Part shown: one piece after another, positions 30,423 to 38,506 of the stretch
How positions within the stretch are numbered: position 1 is the first letter of the stretch
Layout of the letters: the number at the start of each line of letters is the position of its first letter
Assembly (NCBI GenBank): GCA_026770575.1
Contig: MU657191.1
Location: forward strand, 367,450 to 405,955
DNA from: Pelagophyceae sp. CCMP2097
Taxonomy: Eukaryota; Sar; Pelagophyceae
Direction: 5' to 3'
Length of the DNA stretch: 38,506 nt
Translations under genes and position numbers: made by a program
The notes under the pieces: model-generated
The model's input: only the letters and a program-made list of their open reading frames with translations
What the model was told of the DNA's origin: nothing
Database searches by the model: none

Positions 30423-31973
30423 TCACAGCGGCGGGTGGCACCACGCCTCGATGCCCGGCTCCCTGCACAGGAGCTCGCACAGGCGAGTTTGTGCAAGCTC
30501 GATGAGTTCCTATGCGCGCCCGCGTCCGTGACGCCTGCAGGCGAATAGAGGCCCCCACGACGGCGACTCACGTGCTCGGGCTCGACGCCCGCGGCGAGCG
30601 CGGCGGCGATGGCCGGTCCGACGCTACGAGGGTGTGGTGCCGCGGGTTTTGGAGCCTGGGCGTTTGGCACTTACACGTTCGTGTCTTCGCTGGCGAGCTT
30701 GCCGTTCAAGTCGTGGAGGCTGGCGCACTGCTTGTCGTCTCGTCGCAACGCGACGTTTGAGAGCGAGATGCGTGCGGCGCGGAGTTCGAGCGAATCGAAG
30801 CCGACGCCCGCCTCGAGCGCGTCCTCAATCGCCGCCTCGAGCTGCGCCGCCTCTTGAGACGCCGCCGCGGAAACGAGGTGGGTCCTAGCAATAAAGCGTC
30901 CCGGCGCGAATGCGGGAGCATGCGTCGCAGGCGCGCTCTTCCGAAAAGAGTCCTCGCAACGGCTTTTCGGCGGGGACGCTGCGCGAGGGATGCAGCGCCC
31001 TTGCGCGTGCGAGGCCGGCGGCGTCGTGCGCGGGCAGCGGCGGCTTTGGGTACGCCGGCGGCGGCGGTCGGAGCGATGGTGGCCTTGTTCGAATGATTCG
31101 GCTCTCGTCGTCCATCGACAGCTGGCGAGGCAGCGACGAGGGCGGCGGTGGCGGCGGCGGCTTCTTGCGCGGCGTCAGGTCGGCCATCGGGCCCGAATCG
31201 GCGCCGTCGTCGGCGCCCTCGACGACGGCGCTGAGGCGACGCGCTTCTGCGGCGTCCGCCGCGAGCGCCGCGCGGGCCGCCGCCAGCTCGAGCGCAAAGT
31301 CCTCGACCGAGTCAATCGAGTGCCGCCGCGCCGCCTCGACGAGCTGCTCCCGCGCCAGCGCCACGCCCGTCCCGTCGCTCTCCGCCAACGAAGCTGTGTC
31401 GAAGATGCCCTCGTCGTCGTCGTCGTCGTCGGCGTCGTCCGAGTCCGTACCGTCTGCGACGGGCCCGTTTCGCGCGGCGTCGCCCGCGCCGGGCGCGAAG
31501 ACTTGCCCTGCGTCGATGCGCGCGAGCGGCGACGACCGGCGCGAGGCCACGCCGGCCTCGCGGCGGAGGAGCCTCAGCGAGAGCTTTAAAGCGTGGAGCC
31601 ACTCCAAAAGCTCGTTCCCCTTTGCGGCGCGCATGGAGAAGGGCCTCGGCCTTAAGTGGCCCTCGTGGTCACAGACCCCGTGCAGTTCAAAGTAGTTCAA
31701 CTCCTCGTCCAGCTTGGGCCGGTGGCGGCCGCGCAGCTCGACGACGTCGGGCACCTTGATGACGGAAGTGGCGTCGAGGCGGACCGTGCCCTTATGTTTG
31801 GCGAGTGTCGCGTCGCGGTAGTACCGCAGCTCGCCGTGCTCGATATCCAGCTGGAACCACCGCCGCTGCCAGTTGCGCCGGTGCGCCACGCCCGTGAGCG
31901 AGAGCCGAAGGCCCTTGGACCCGCCCTTCTTCAAAAGCATGCCGCACGTCCGGGCCTGGCCAGAGTCGCCCAT
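30423..31973 (-). CDS. PH-domain protein
   Basis: Proposed exons 31973-30937, 30884-30675, 30623-30572 and 30509-30423 give 461 aa from the first ATG. Residues about 10-145 form a pleckstrin homology domain: CGMLLKKG start, NWQRRWFQLD, ELRYYRD, KGTVRLD and the invariant Trp in ELLEWLHALK. PH domains bind phosphoinositides or proteins at membranes; the ligand cannot be told here. An Asp-rich acidic tract, an Ala/Glu helix (LALELAAARAALAADAAEA) and a Pro-rich stretch with eight consecutive prolines (a possible SH3/WW or profilin ligand) follow. The last three exons add short helices and end AWCHPPL. Introns 2 and 3 have strong donors (GTAAGT, GTGAGT). Intron 1 is best explained by a GC donor (GA|GCGCGC, 52 nt), which is tentative. 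Family beyond PH unknown. Confidence 0.75.
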
Positions 31974-32360
31974 GGCCGCACCCTGGCCTCGAACCGCCAA
32001 CCCGACGCCGCGAAGCGTATGGCCCGCGCCGTCGACGGAGCGCCGGGCGGACCCACGGCACGCGCGCGGCCCGTGCGAGCCCGCTCCGTCGGTGCGTGCG
32101 CGACGCGGCCCTCGACGACCTGAGTAATTCCTGAGTTCAGCGAAGGCCCTTGGTTGTCGTTCTGGCAGACGGTTGACCTGTGGCCCGGGGTGGGACCTGT
32201 GCCCCCCCAGAGTTGCGGCGCGCGCGTGAGACAGCTGTTAGTACGGGCCTCCTAAAGAGGCGCGCTGTCCCGCGCGGTGGGCGTGTCCGCGGGGCCGGCG
32301 GCGAGGCGAGGCGTCGCGGGAAAGATGGGGCCCCGCGGCGCCGGTGCGATTGGAAAAAGC
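31974..32360. other. Intergenic region between the PH gene and serine palmitoyltransferase
   Basis: 387 nt. It contains the 3' end of the serine palmitoyltransferase gene and the promoter of the PH gene, both minus strand. I see no exon, repeat or RNA gene. Confidence 0.55.
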
Positions 32361-34052
32361 CTAGCCGTAGGGCGTGACAGAGTACTGGATCTTGATGAGC
32401 TGCGCGACTTCGCGGATCTTGGCGATGGCGTCCTCGAGGTCGGCGCGCGTGTGGCCCGCAGAGACGCAGAAGCGCGCGCGCGACTTCACCAGGGTCGTGG
32501 CAGGGAAGCCGACGACGACGACGGCGAGGCCGCGGTTGAAGCACTCGCGCGAGAAGGCGGCGATCTTCGTCGGGTTGTAGAGGAGGACGGGGATCACCGG
32601 CGAGTCGTAGTCCCCGTAGACGTGCAGGCCCGCGCGGATGAGCTCGCTGCGAAAGTAGTTGGAGTTGTCCTTGAGGCGCTGCAGCTTCTCCGCGCCCTGC
32701 GTCGTGCCGTCCTCGCCCGACACGATCTGCGTCGCCTTTAAGATCTGCGCGCACATGACCGGGGACCTACGCGCGACGTCGGCGCTTCCGTGGCCCCCCC
32801 CATGCGTCGGACAAGGGCGACGCCGACGATGCTCACATGGCGTCGTGGTTGAGGAGTCCCGGGCAGCGCGCCTTGAGGTGGAGGATGACGTCGCGGGATG
32901 CTGCGATGTAGCCGCCCATGCCTCCAAACGACTTCGTAAACGTGCCCATGAGGATGTCCACGTCCTTCGGGTCGACGCCGCAGTGCTCGCAGGCGCCGCG
33001 GCCCGTCGCGCCCAGGGCGCCCACCGAGTGCGCCTCGTCGAGGTAGAGGTAGGCGCGGTACTTTTTGCATGCGACGGAAATGGCCTTCAAGTTGCAAATC
33101 TCGCCCTCCATCGAGTAAATGCCCTCGACCATGACCAAAATCTTGCGCCAGGGCCGGCGCGTGCGCGGCGCGCCCAGAGCGATGGCCTCGCGCAGCACGC
33201 GCTCCAGGTCGGCGGCGTCGTTGTGCTTGAAGCTGCGGATCATCGCGCCAGACGCGCGGCACCCGTTGACAATCGAGGCGTGGTTCAGCTCGTCCGAGAT
33301 GACCAGATCGCCCGCGCTGACGAGGGCTGGGACCGTCGTCGAGTTGGTGCCGTAGCCCATGTTGAACACCACCGCCGCCTCCTTGCCCACGAAGCGCGCG
33401 ACGCAATCGTCGAGCTCGCGGTGCAGGGCCGTCGTGCCGAGCTCGCTGCGCGACGACCCCGTGGAGATGGGCCATTTGTCGAGGGACGCGAGCACGGGCT
33501 TGCCACACGTGTTGAGCCAGTCGTCCGCAAAGCCCAGGTAGTTGTACGACCCCAGGTTGGTGCACTCGCGCGTCACGCCCGTCTGGCAGAAGACGTCGTT
33601 GCCTGCGCACTCTTCAAAAAGGAGGCGCCGGGCGGTGGTCGAAAAGCGCACCGTTGACGCTCGTGAGCTTGCGCTCGAGGACGGTGATGTGCGCCGACGG
33701 GCTCGAGTTGATGGGGCCTGTTTCGCGGCGCGTGGGGTCAGCGCCGCTTCGGAGCCCCGCAAATTCGCGCACGGTTGAAGACGTCGCCGATGCGGTGGTA
33801 GAGGCGGCGCGCGTAAAAGTTCTCCCACGACTTGAACAAGGGCGCGATGTCCTTGCTCTTCGTCTCGGTGAGCGTGTGCCACTTGCTCCTGCCGGTGAAG
33901 CGCGCGCAGGCGTCGCGGATGTGGCCGACGAGGATGAGGAGGGCGTAGGCGAAATACGTCGTCAATTCGGTAAACTGCGACATCTCCAGGTCCGCCTCCT
34001 CCATGGGCGGCTCGAAGCTCATGGGCACCTCCTTCATGAAGCCCGCCTTCAT
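32361..34052 (-). CDS. LCB2: Serine palmitoyltransferase, LCB2-type subunit
   Basis: The PLP-dependent catalytic subunit condenses serine with palmitoyl-CoA to 3-ketosphinganine, the first step of sphingolipid synthesis, in the ER membrane with an LCB1 partner. Exons 34052-33773, 33717-33652, 33602-32837 and 32766-32361 give 505 aa. The N-terminus has one transmembrane helix (TYFAYALLILVGHI), as in eukaryotic LCB2, then WENFYARRLYHRIGDVFNRP, TNLGSYNYLGFA, SRSELGTTALHREL, ELNHASIVNGCR, YLDEAHSVGALGATGRG and the PLP lysine (K339) in GTFTKSFGGMGGYIA. The C-terminal part has GEDGTTQGAEKLQRL, DSPVIPVLLYNP and VVVVGFPATTL. Introns are GT-AG, two with GTGCGC donors. Intron 2 is only 49 nt and its removal is needed to keep frame. 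The start ATG follows GTCGGCAGC; a later ATG (MSFEPP) is possible. It is downstream of the hydrolase gene on the same strand. Confidence 0.95.
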
Positions 34053-34374
34053 GCTGCCGACGGCCCGGTGCAGACAACCGCGAAGCTGCCGAGCAGGCGC
34101 GAGAAGAGCAAAATGCGGGGTCGCCAAACCGTCACGGAAGGATTTTGAGTCGTGGCAGCGATTCCGTGACAGTGTTCCACGGACGACTGCCGTCGTCTCG
34201 GAGGCCTTTGGAGATCGGCGGAGCGCCCTTTCCAACGAGGGAGAACAGATGAAGGAGAAGGAATTCTTAGTAAGCGGCCGCCTTTGTAGCGCCCTTTCCA
34301 ACGAGGGAGAACAGATGAAGGAGAAGGCTTTCTTAAGCGGCCGCGTTTGGCTCGAGTGAATACCCTCCCGCATC
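34053..34374. promoter_or_regulatory. Upstream region of LCB2 with 66-bp repeat
   Basis: 322 nt between the hydrolase stop and the LCB2 start. More than a third of it is a 66-bp tandem repeat (34222-34350). It must contain the LCB2 promoter and leader. Confidence 0.5.
34222..34350. repeat. 66-bp tandem repeat upstream of LCB2
   Basis: Copies start at 34222 and 34288. They share AGCGCCCTTTCCAACGAGGG, AGAACAGATGAAGGAGAAGG and AAGCGGCCGC, with small indels between. The second copy lies about 170-300 nt upstream of the LCB2 start together with the first. Confidence 0.88.
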
Positions 34375-35345
34375 TCAGAGATGCTTCTGGAAGAATGCCG
34401 CCGCTTCTCTGATCGCGACCTCGACGTCGCGCTTGACGTCTGGGAGTGTTGCGTCGCCGCGCGGGACCCAGCCGTGCTGCATGTCTGGGAAGTCGCGGAC
34501 TCTGGCCTCGAAGCCGTTGGCCTCGACGATCTTCGAAAGCGTGCCGTCTCGGTAGCGGTCGTCGTCGTTAGACGCCGGCATGAGCATCATGTGGCACATC
34601 GCCGCAGCGGCCTGGGCCTCCTCCGTCTCGCCGAAGAACATGTTGCCCAGCTTGAGCGACGGGTGGCAGGCCGCGCCCGCCTTGATCAATCCAGCGGCGC
34701 TGAGCTTGAAAGTGGGGTACGCGCCCCAGCAGAACCCGATTGCGCCAACGGACTTTGCGCCGACGGCGCTCAACTTTGAAAAGGCCGGCGCGATGCGGTC
34801 CACCGACTCGGCCGACATAGCCTTGAGCCACGCCATGGCCTTTTCGTCGGAAAAGCCGCCCTGGGTCTTGATGTTCGACCCCTCGAACACGTCGGGCATC
34901 ACGACGTGGAAGCCTTTGGACGCGAGAGCGTCGCAGACCTACATAGCGTCGTCAACCCTGCTCTGACGCTCTGCTTTGCGGCGCACCCCCTTGATGCGGC
35001 CGCCGCTGAAGCCGTGGACGTCGTAGAGGACGACGACGCCCTTGGTCGACGCTTCCGGCGGCGGCGAGTAGTACACGGCCCGGCCGTCGACGACTTCGAC
35101 CGAGCCGAGCAGCGCAACATTCGCGTCCTCCTCCAGGCCCGGCAGCGAACCTGCGAGGCGATTCAACAGTGCCAGCGGACGGACGCCCTATAGGGTTCGA
35201 GGGATGCCTTTGCCCCGCCCTCGGTCCAACAGTGCCAGCGGACGCCCTCGAGGGTTCGAGCGATGCCTTTGCCCCGCCCTCGGTCCAATAGGAGGCATCC
35301 CTATATACACGCACCCGGAGGGCAGCACGACTCCTGGCCCGCCAT
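34375..35345 (-). CDS. Dienelactone hydrolase family protein
   Basis: An alpha/beta hydrolase of the DLH family, like eukaryotic carboxymethylenebutenolidase homologues; the substrate is unknown. Exons 35345-35315 (31 nt), 35150-34987 and 34938-34375 give 252 aa, the usual length. The tiny first exon codes MAGQESCCPPG, and the family signature CCPPGSLP forms only after splicing. VVVLYDVHGFSGGRIKGV, then the second splice joint, GFHVVMPDVF, the nucleophile Cys in GAIGFCWGAYP, an Asp in the ASNDDDRY stretch and the His in MQHGWVPRGD make up the expected Cys-Asp-His triad. Introns are GT-AG with GTGCGT and GTGCGC donors. Intron 1 contains a duplicated block of about 60 bp. It is probably cytosolic, since no signal peptide is seen. 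Confidence 0.92.
35164..35285. repeat. Duplicated block of about 60 bp in the hydrolase intron 1
   Basis: Copies 35164-35226 and 35227-35285 share CAACAGTGCCAGCGGAC, GGGTTCGAG and GATGCCTTTGCCCCGCCCTC. Copy 1 has an extra GGAC, making it 63 rather than 59 bp. The whole block lies within the 164-nt intron 35314-35151. Confidence 0.88.
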
Positions 35346-35690
35346 GCTAGATGCAGCGCACCCCGGCCCGGCGCGCGTCGGAAAAACGTGGAAGAAGAGT
35401 CCCAGGGCACGCCACGCGACCATGCAACGACGGTTGTTCGACGCTTCTTGCCCCCGTCAACGCGATGCGACCCCCGATGGAAGGTCGTGGAGTAAATATC
35501 GCCGAACTTTTTCTGTGTTCGGCGCCGCGGCAGACTCCGAGTCGGAAGGTGTGGCTACGCGAGGCGTGTCGTGGAGGAGCAGGGGAGAGGAGCTGGAGAG
35601 CTGCGCGTCTCGTGACTCTTAAAGGTCTCTTGAAGCGGTCTTGAAGCCCGGTCGAGTCGGCTCCCCGAGGCTCGGCTCGCACCAGGCCGA
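35346..35690. other. Divergent upstream region
   Basis: 345 nt between the hydrolase start (-) and the glycosyltransferase-like frame (+). It should contain both promoters, and also the unfound first exon of the plus-strand gene. It holds a copy of the repeat family seen at 411-685 (at 35553-35585). Confidence 0.45.
35553..35585 (+). repeat. Distant copy of the 411-685 repeat
   Basis: GGCTACGCGAGGCGTGTCGT followed by GGAGGAGCAGG matches the repeat core at 411-445 in most positions, on the same strand. Confidence 0.55.
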
Positions 35691-37097
35691 GTGACGGTTC
35701 GTATCGGAACCATTGCTGGCGATTGGGAGGATCGCGCCGGCGGCGCCCGGCGCGACTCGCCGCGGCGCAACTCGCCGCGGCGCGACTCGCCGCGGCATCC
35801 ACTCCTCTTCAAGCCCGACGCGCCGCCGGGGCTGGCGAGGCCCGACGCGGCGCCCCGGCGCCGGAGCTGGCGCACGGCCGTCTCGCGCTGTGCCGCCGCC
35901 GCGGTGGCCGCGGGCGCGCTGCTGGGCGCGGGGTTCGCGGCCGGCAGGGCCGCCGCGCGCGACAAGGCGAAGCACCCGGCGGACGCGGCGTTTGTGGACC
36001 GGTCGGTGGAGGGCCTCGACTGGCCGGCGCTTGTTCGGGGCGTCGGGCCGCTGACGGTGCGCCACCGCCGCACTTGTATCGCCGTCTGCATCGTCGGAGG
36101 CCTGCGGACGTTTGCCAACCCGAACGTGTACACGACGCTCCTAGTCAACGGCGTCCACGCGCTGCAGCGCGGCGGCGCCACGGCCGACGCCTTCCTCGTG
36201 TTGCTGGACGACGGCGCCCCCGCGTCCAACATATACGGGCCGTCGGCCGAAGCGCAGTTTCGCAGAAAGCTCGACTTCCGCGACGAGGCTCTGATCGAGC
36301 GCGCCATCGCCGCGTTTGCGCCCGTGCGCGTCGAGCGCGTCGCCGCCGCGGGCTGCGAGAACGCCGGAGTCGCCGCCGCGGTGAAGTGCTGCGCGTTGAA
36401 CGTGACGGCGCGGCACCCGAGCGCGCAGCTGCAAAACTACTGGGTCGACTACGTGCTCCAAAACGTGCTCGACTATGAGAAGTTCCACGATTTGCGCTAC
36501 GACTGGGTCGCGCGCTTCCGGCCCGACCTCGTCGTCCTCGAGCCGCTGCCGGCGGTGCTGTCGCTGGCGAAGAGGCGTTTTTATTTGGCCTCGAAGACGT
36601 GGACGCACGCCAACGTCTGGGACGCGATTTATCTAGTGCCCCGCGGCCGGTATACGGCCGTCTTCGACGCCTTTCGATCCTCGCTCCACCACGTCTACGG
36701 CGACGCGTGCGCACACGAGTGGGGCGAGCGGCAGCTCGAGGCGGTTTGGCGAAAACAGGGCGCGGCGTACCAGGCGTTCCCCTTTGCGGTGGCGCTTTTG
36801 AGAGGTTCCGGCGACGTCGAGTGCAGCTACCTCCGAGACTCGTCACTCTCAGTCTTCCGGTCGGCGCACTCGAGCGTCAATGGCACGGCGGTCGACCACG
36901 CCGCCTGGTGCCGCGCCGTCTCGCAACGGATCAAGGCCGGCGACGACGTCGCCACCGCGGAAACCGAAAACGAGCCCACGGCCGCACCGGCGAAACAGGA
37001 AGCAGCGCCGCCGCCCGAACCAGCCCCGCGTCAGGAAGGCAAGGGCCAACGCAAGGGGCACAAGAGGCCGAAAAACGCCAAGGGCTCGATACCGTAA
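35691..37097 (+). CDS. Type II membrane protein, glycosyltransferase-like
   Basis: One open exon ends at 37097; 468 codons from 35691. The frame begins with GTG and I see no in-frame ATG, so the true start is probably in an unidentified upstream exon. Residues 20-35 are a Arg-Arg-Asn/Asp-Ser-Pro repeat, followed by one hydrophobic helix (about 64-85, AAAAVAAGALLGAGFAAG), as in Golgi type II proteins. The lumenal part starts TCIAVCIVGGLRTFANPNVY and contains DAFLVLLDDG, RYDWVARFRPDLVVLEPLP and WTHANVWDAIYLVPR. The layout resembles algal and plant proteins with a CxxGGxRTF start that are thought to be glycosyltransferase-like. The tail is Pro/Lys-rich. The donor and acceptor sugars are unknown. 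Confidence 0.6.
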   Translation: MTVRIGTIAGDWEDRAGGARRDSPRRNSPRRDSPRHPLLFKPDAPPGLARPDAAPRRRSWRTAVSRCAAAAVAAGALLGAGFAAGRAAARDKAKHPADAAFVDRSVEGLDWPALVRGVGPLTVRHRRTCIAVCIVGGLRTFANPNVYTTLLVNGVHALQRGGATADAFLVLLDDGAPASNIYGPSAEAQFRRKLDFRDEALIERAIAAFAPVRVERVAAAGCENAGVAAAVKCCALNVTARHPSAQLQNYWVDYVLQNVLDYEKFHDLRYDWVARFRPDLVVLEPLPAVLSLAKRRFYLASKTWTHANVWDAIYLVPRGRYTAVFDAFRSSLHHVYGDACAHEWGERQLEAVWRKQGAAYQAFPFAVALLRGSGDVECSYLRDSSLSVFRSAHSSVNGTAVDHAAWCRAVSQRIKAGDDVATAETENEPTAAPAKQEAAPPPEPAPRQEGKGQRKGHKRPKNAKGSIP

Positions 37098-38506
37098 AAC
37101 ATCCCGCACTCGTCGGGCGCCCGCCATCTATACGAGGCCGGGGGCCTTCAATGGCGCACACGGTTCGCGATACACGCGTCGCTCCACGACAGGACCTGCC
37201 TCGGCCGGAGCGACCCACCGACCTCTCTTCCTCGCTCCGTCCCCTCGCTCGTCGGCTCGAGTCCCAATGGCACGTGGGACTCCGCACACTTCGGCTGCGT
37301 CGGGGCACCGGTCCACCAAGGCGGTCCACCGAGGAGGCTACACTCCGTTTATGATGAGTCAAAATTAATGCTGAAAAACACGTCCCCCAGTCCGATTGCG
37401 CGCGGCGGCGCAGGGTCTGCGCGGGCGCACTCCGAGGGATGCCGTCGCGCGCGCGGACGTGCGCCGCGTCGAGCGGCCGGGCGGTTGAGAGCGCATCGCC
37501 AGTCATGCCCGTCGGCCCGAGTGCGCCGCGAGCCACGCTGTAAGCCGTTCGACGTCCGCCGCGGCGTCGGCGTGCCCCTCGGCCGCGGCGCGCTTGTAGA
37601 GGCACAGCGCCTCGTCGAGGCCCTGCGACTTGGGAATTCAACCCGTCTCAGGAGACGTTTGGCGCCCGAGCTCGGGCGGTCGGCCGTTTTTGGCGGCGTT
37701 TGAGGGCTTTCCCACCGCGGAGGAGCATGGGGCAGCGCGCGGAAGCAGCATCTCTTAACGCGGCTCCTTGCGCCGCGCGTGGGCACCCCAAAAGTGCCAG
37801 AAAATCGGTCGATGCGGTGGTTCCAGGGCGCAACTTCGGCCGCGGGCGTCAACTGGCGCGCTGCCTCTTCCGGCGACGTCCCCGGGGCCCGGCGGGTGCA
37901 TACGAAGTTCTGCGACGCCTGGAACTGCCGGGGCGGCGACGATGGAGCGGCTCGGGGCAAAACACCCGAGCGCTGGATCTGCCTGGCGTTTCGAGCGGCT
38001 ACGTCGGCGCTTTCCCGTCGTCCTCCCCGGCCATGTAGGACCCCGGGCTGCCAGTCAAGAGGCCCCGGCACGCCACCGCGCCCACGTTCGACCGTCTTGA
38101 CTTGGCTCACTGCCGCACGAAAATCCACCGTAACGTTTGTGGGCTCAGTTGAGACCGTTCCTGCAGCACGCCGCGTCCGTTGGGTTCTATTTTTACATGA
38201 AATTATTGGATTTAAATTATTGGATTTAAATAGGGGTCGCCGGGCTTCGGGGCTGGTGGATACTGGAATGTCGGCACGAGATATCCGGATGGTGCGTTGT
38301 TGCTGGCGCGTGTACTGGAACGAGTGGGCAGTGGCAAAGGGTAGCTCCGACGGGTCGTGCCCACCGTGATAGTCGAAGCCCCCCTCTTCGATCAAGTGGT
38401 TTTCTTACCCCACGCGACGGGCAGGGGTCGCCGCTGGGTCCATCAAGATGGAACCAACGAACGAACGCCGGCTCGACGGTCAGCGGTCGCTGCTTGGTCC
38501 CCAGAG
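37098..38506. other. Mostly featureless 3' flank
   Basis: Apart from the Sel1-type exon at 37503-37622 (-) and a 14-bp tandem repeat (AAATTATTGGATTT twice, 38200-38227), I see nothing supported. Long open frames on both strands overlap, are Arg/Pro/Ser-rich and show no domain. Confidence 0.5.
37503..37622 (-). pseudogene. Orphan Sel1-repeat terminal exon or gene fragment
   Basis: Reads GLDEALCLYKRAAAEGHADA, then AADVERLTAWLAAH and a stop after 39 residues. The pattern (A-L-x-L-Y-K-R-A-A-A-E-G-H-A-D-A) is a clear Sel1-like repeat, and an acceptor-like CGCAG precedes it. No further Sel1 units or an initiating exon are visible upstream on the minus strand up to the window end. It may be the last exon of a gene with a long intron, or a relic. 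Confidence 0.4.

Noticed and set aside
18524..35345. A functional gene cluster or operon
   Set aside because: The genes are eukaryotic, individually spliced, on both strands and from unrelated pathways.
37349..38395. 348-codon minus-strand frame
   Set aside because: Low-complexity Arg/Pro/Ser composition, unrelated to the Sel1 exon in the other frame, and no homology recognised.
1..38506. tRNA, rRNA, CRISPR or intact transposase genes
   Set aside because: No cloverleaf, rRNA-like stretch, spaced repeat array or transposase motif was noticed by eye. A tRNA scan would be needed for certainty.

Overview
This is nuclear DNA of a eukaryotic microalga. Coding sequence is very GC-rich with G or C at most third positions. 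Genes are broken by many short introns (about 50-290 nt), lie on both strands and are closely packed. A type III glutamine synthetase, a two-subunit-type serine palmitoyltransferase, UDP-glucose dehydrogenase, Hub1/UBL5 and a FANCM-family helicase, together with Ala/Asp/Arg-rich proteins carrying armadillo and Tudor-like repeats, fit a chromist alga. A pelagophyte such as Aureococcus or a haptophyte is most likely, but the species cannot be fixed from sequence alone. I rebuilt exon structures by hand from protein conservation, reading-frame continuity and splice sites; where a junction is uncertain I say so.

Layout. 817-12473 (-): a giant gene (about 3,755 aa) with a caspase-like protease at its N-terminus, Tudor-like repeats, then more than 2,500 residues of armadillo-type repeats. 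It is divergent, across a 438-nt AT-rich gap, from 12912-17938 (+), a 1,618-aa polytopic membrane protein I do not recognise. 18524-20225 (-): UDP-glucose 6-dehydrogenase. 20492-20961 (+): Hub1/UBL5. 21207-22904 (+): an MSP-domain/coiled-coil protein. 23078-27200 (+): a FANCM-type DNA translocase with a RanBP2-type zinc finger and two RPA-binding-like motifs. 27691-30158 (+): glutamine synthetase III. 30423-31973 (-): a PH-domain protein. 32361-34052 (-): serine palmitoyltransferase subunit 2. 34375-35345 (-): a dienelactone hydrolase family protein. 35691-37097 (+): a type II membrane glycosyltransferase-like protein. About 37503-37622 (-): an isolated Sel1-repeat exon.

The genes do not form one pathway. 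Three themes stand out. (1) Splicing: of 32 introns placed, four have a GC 5' splice site supported by conserved protein joints, and three more are probable; many of the rest use GTGCGY. Both introns of the Hub1 gene are GC-AG, and Hub1 itself is a factor for non-canonical 5' splice sites. (2) Two unusual domain architectures: caspase-Tudor-ARM, and FANCM-zinc finger-RPA motif. (3) Small direct, tandem and inverted repeats in flanks and introns, including one repeat family present near both ends of the window.
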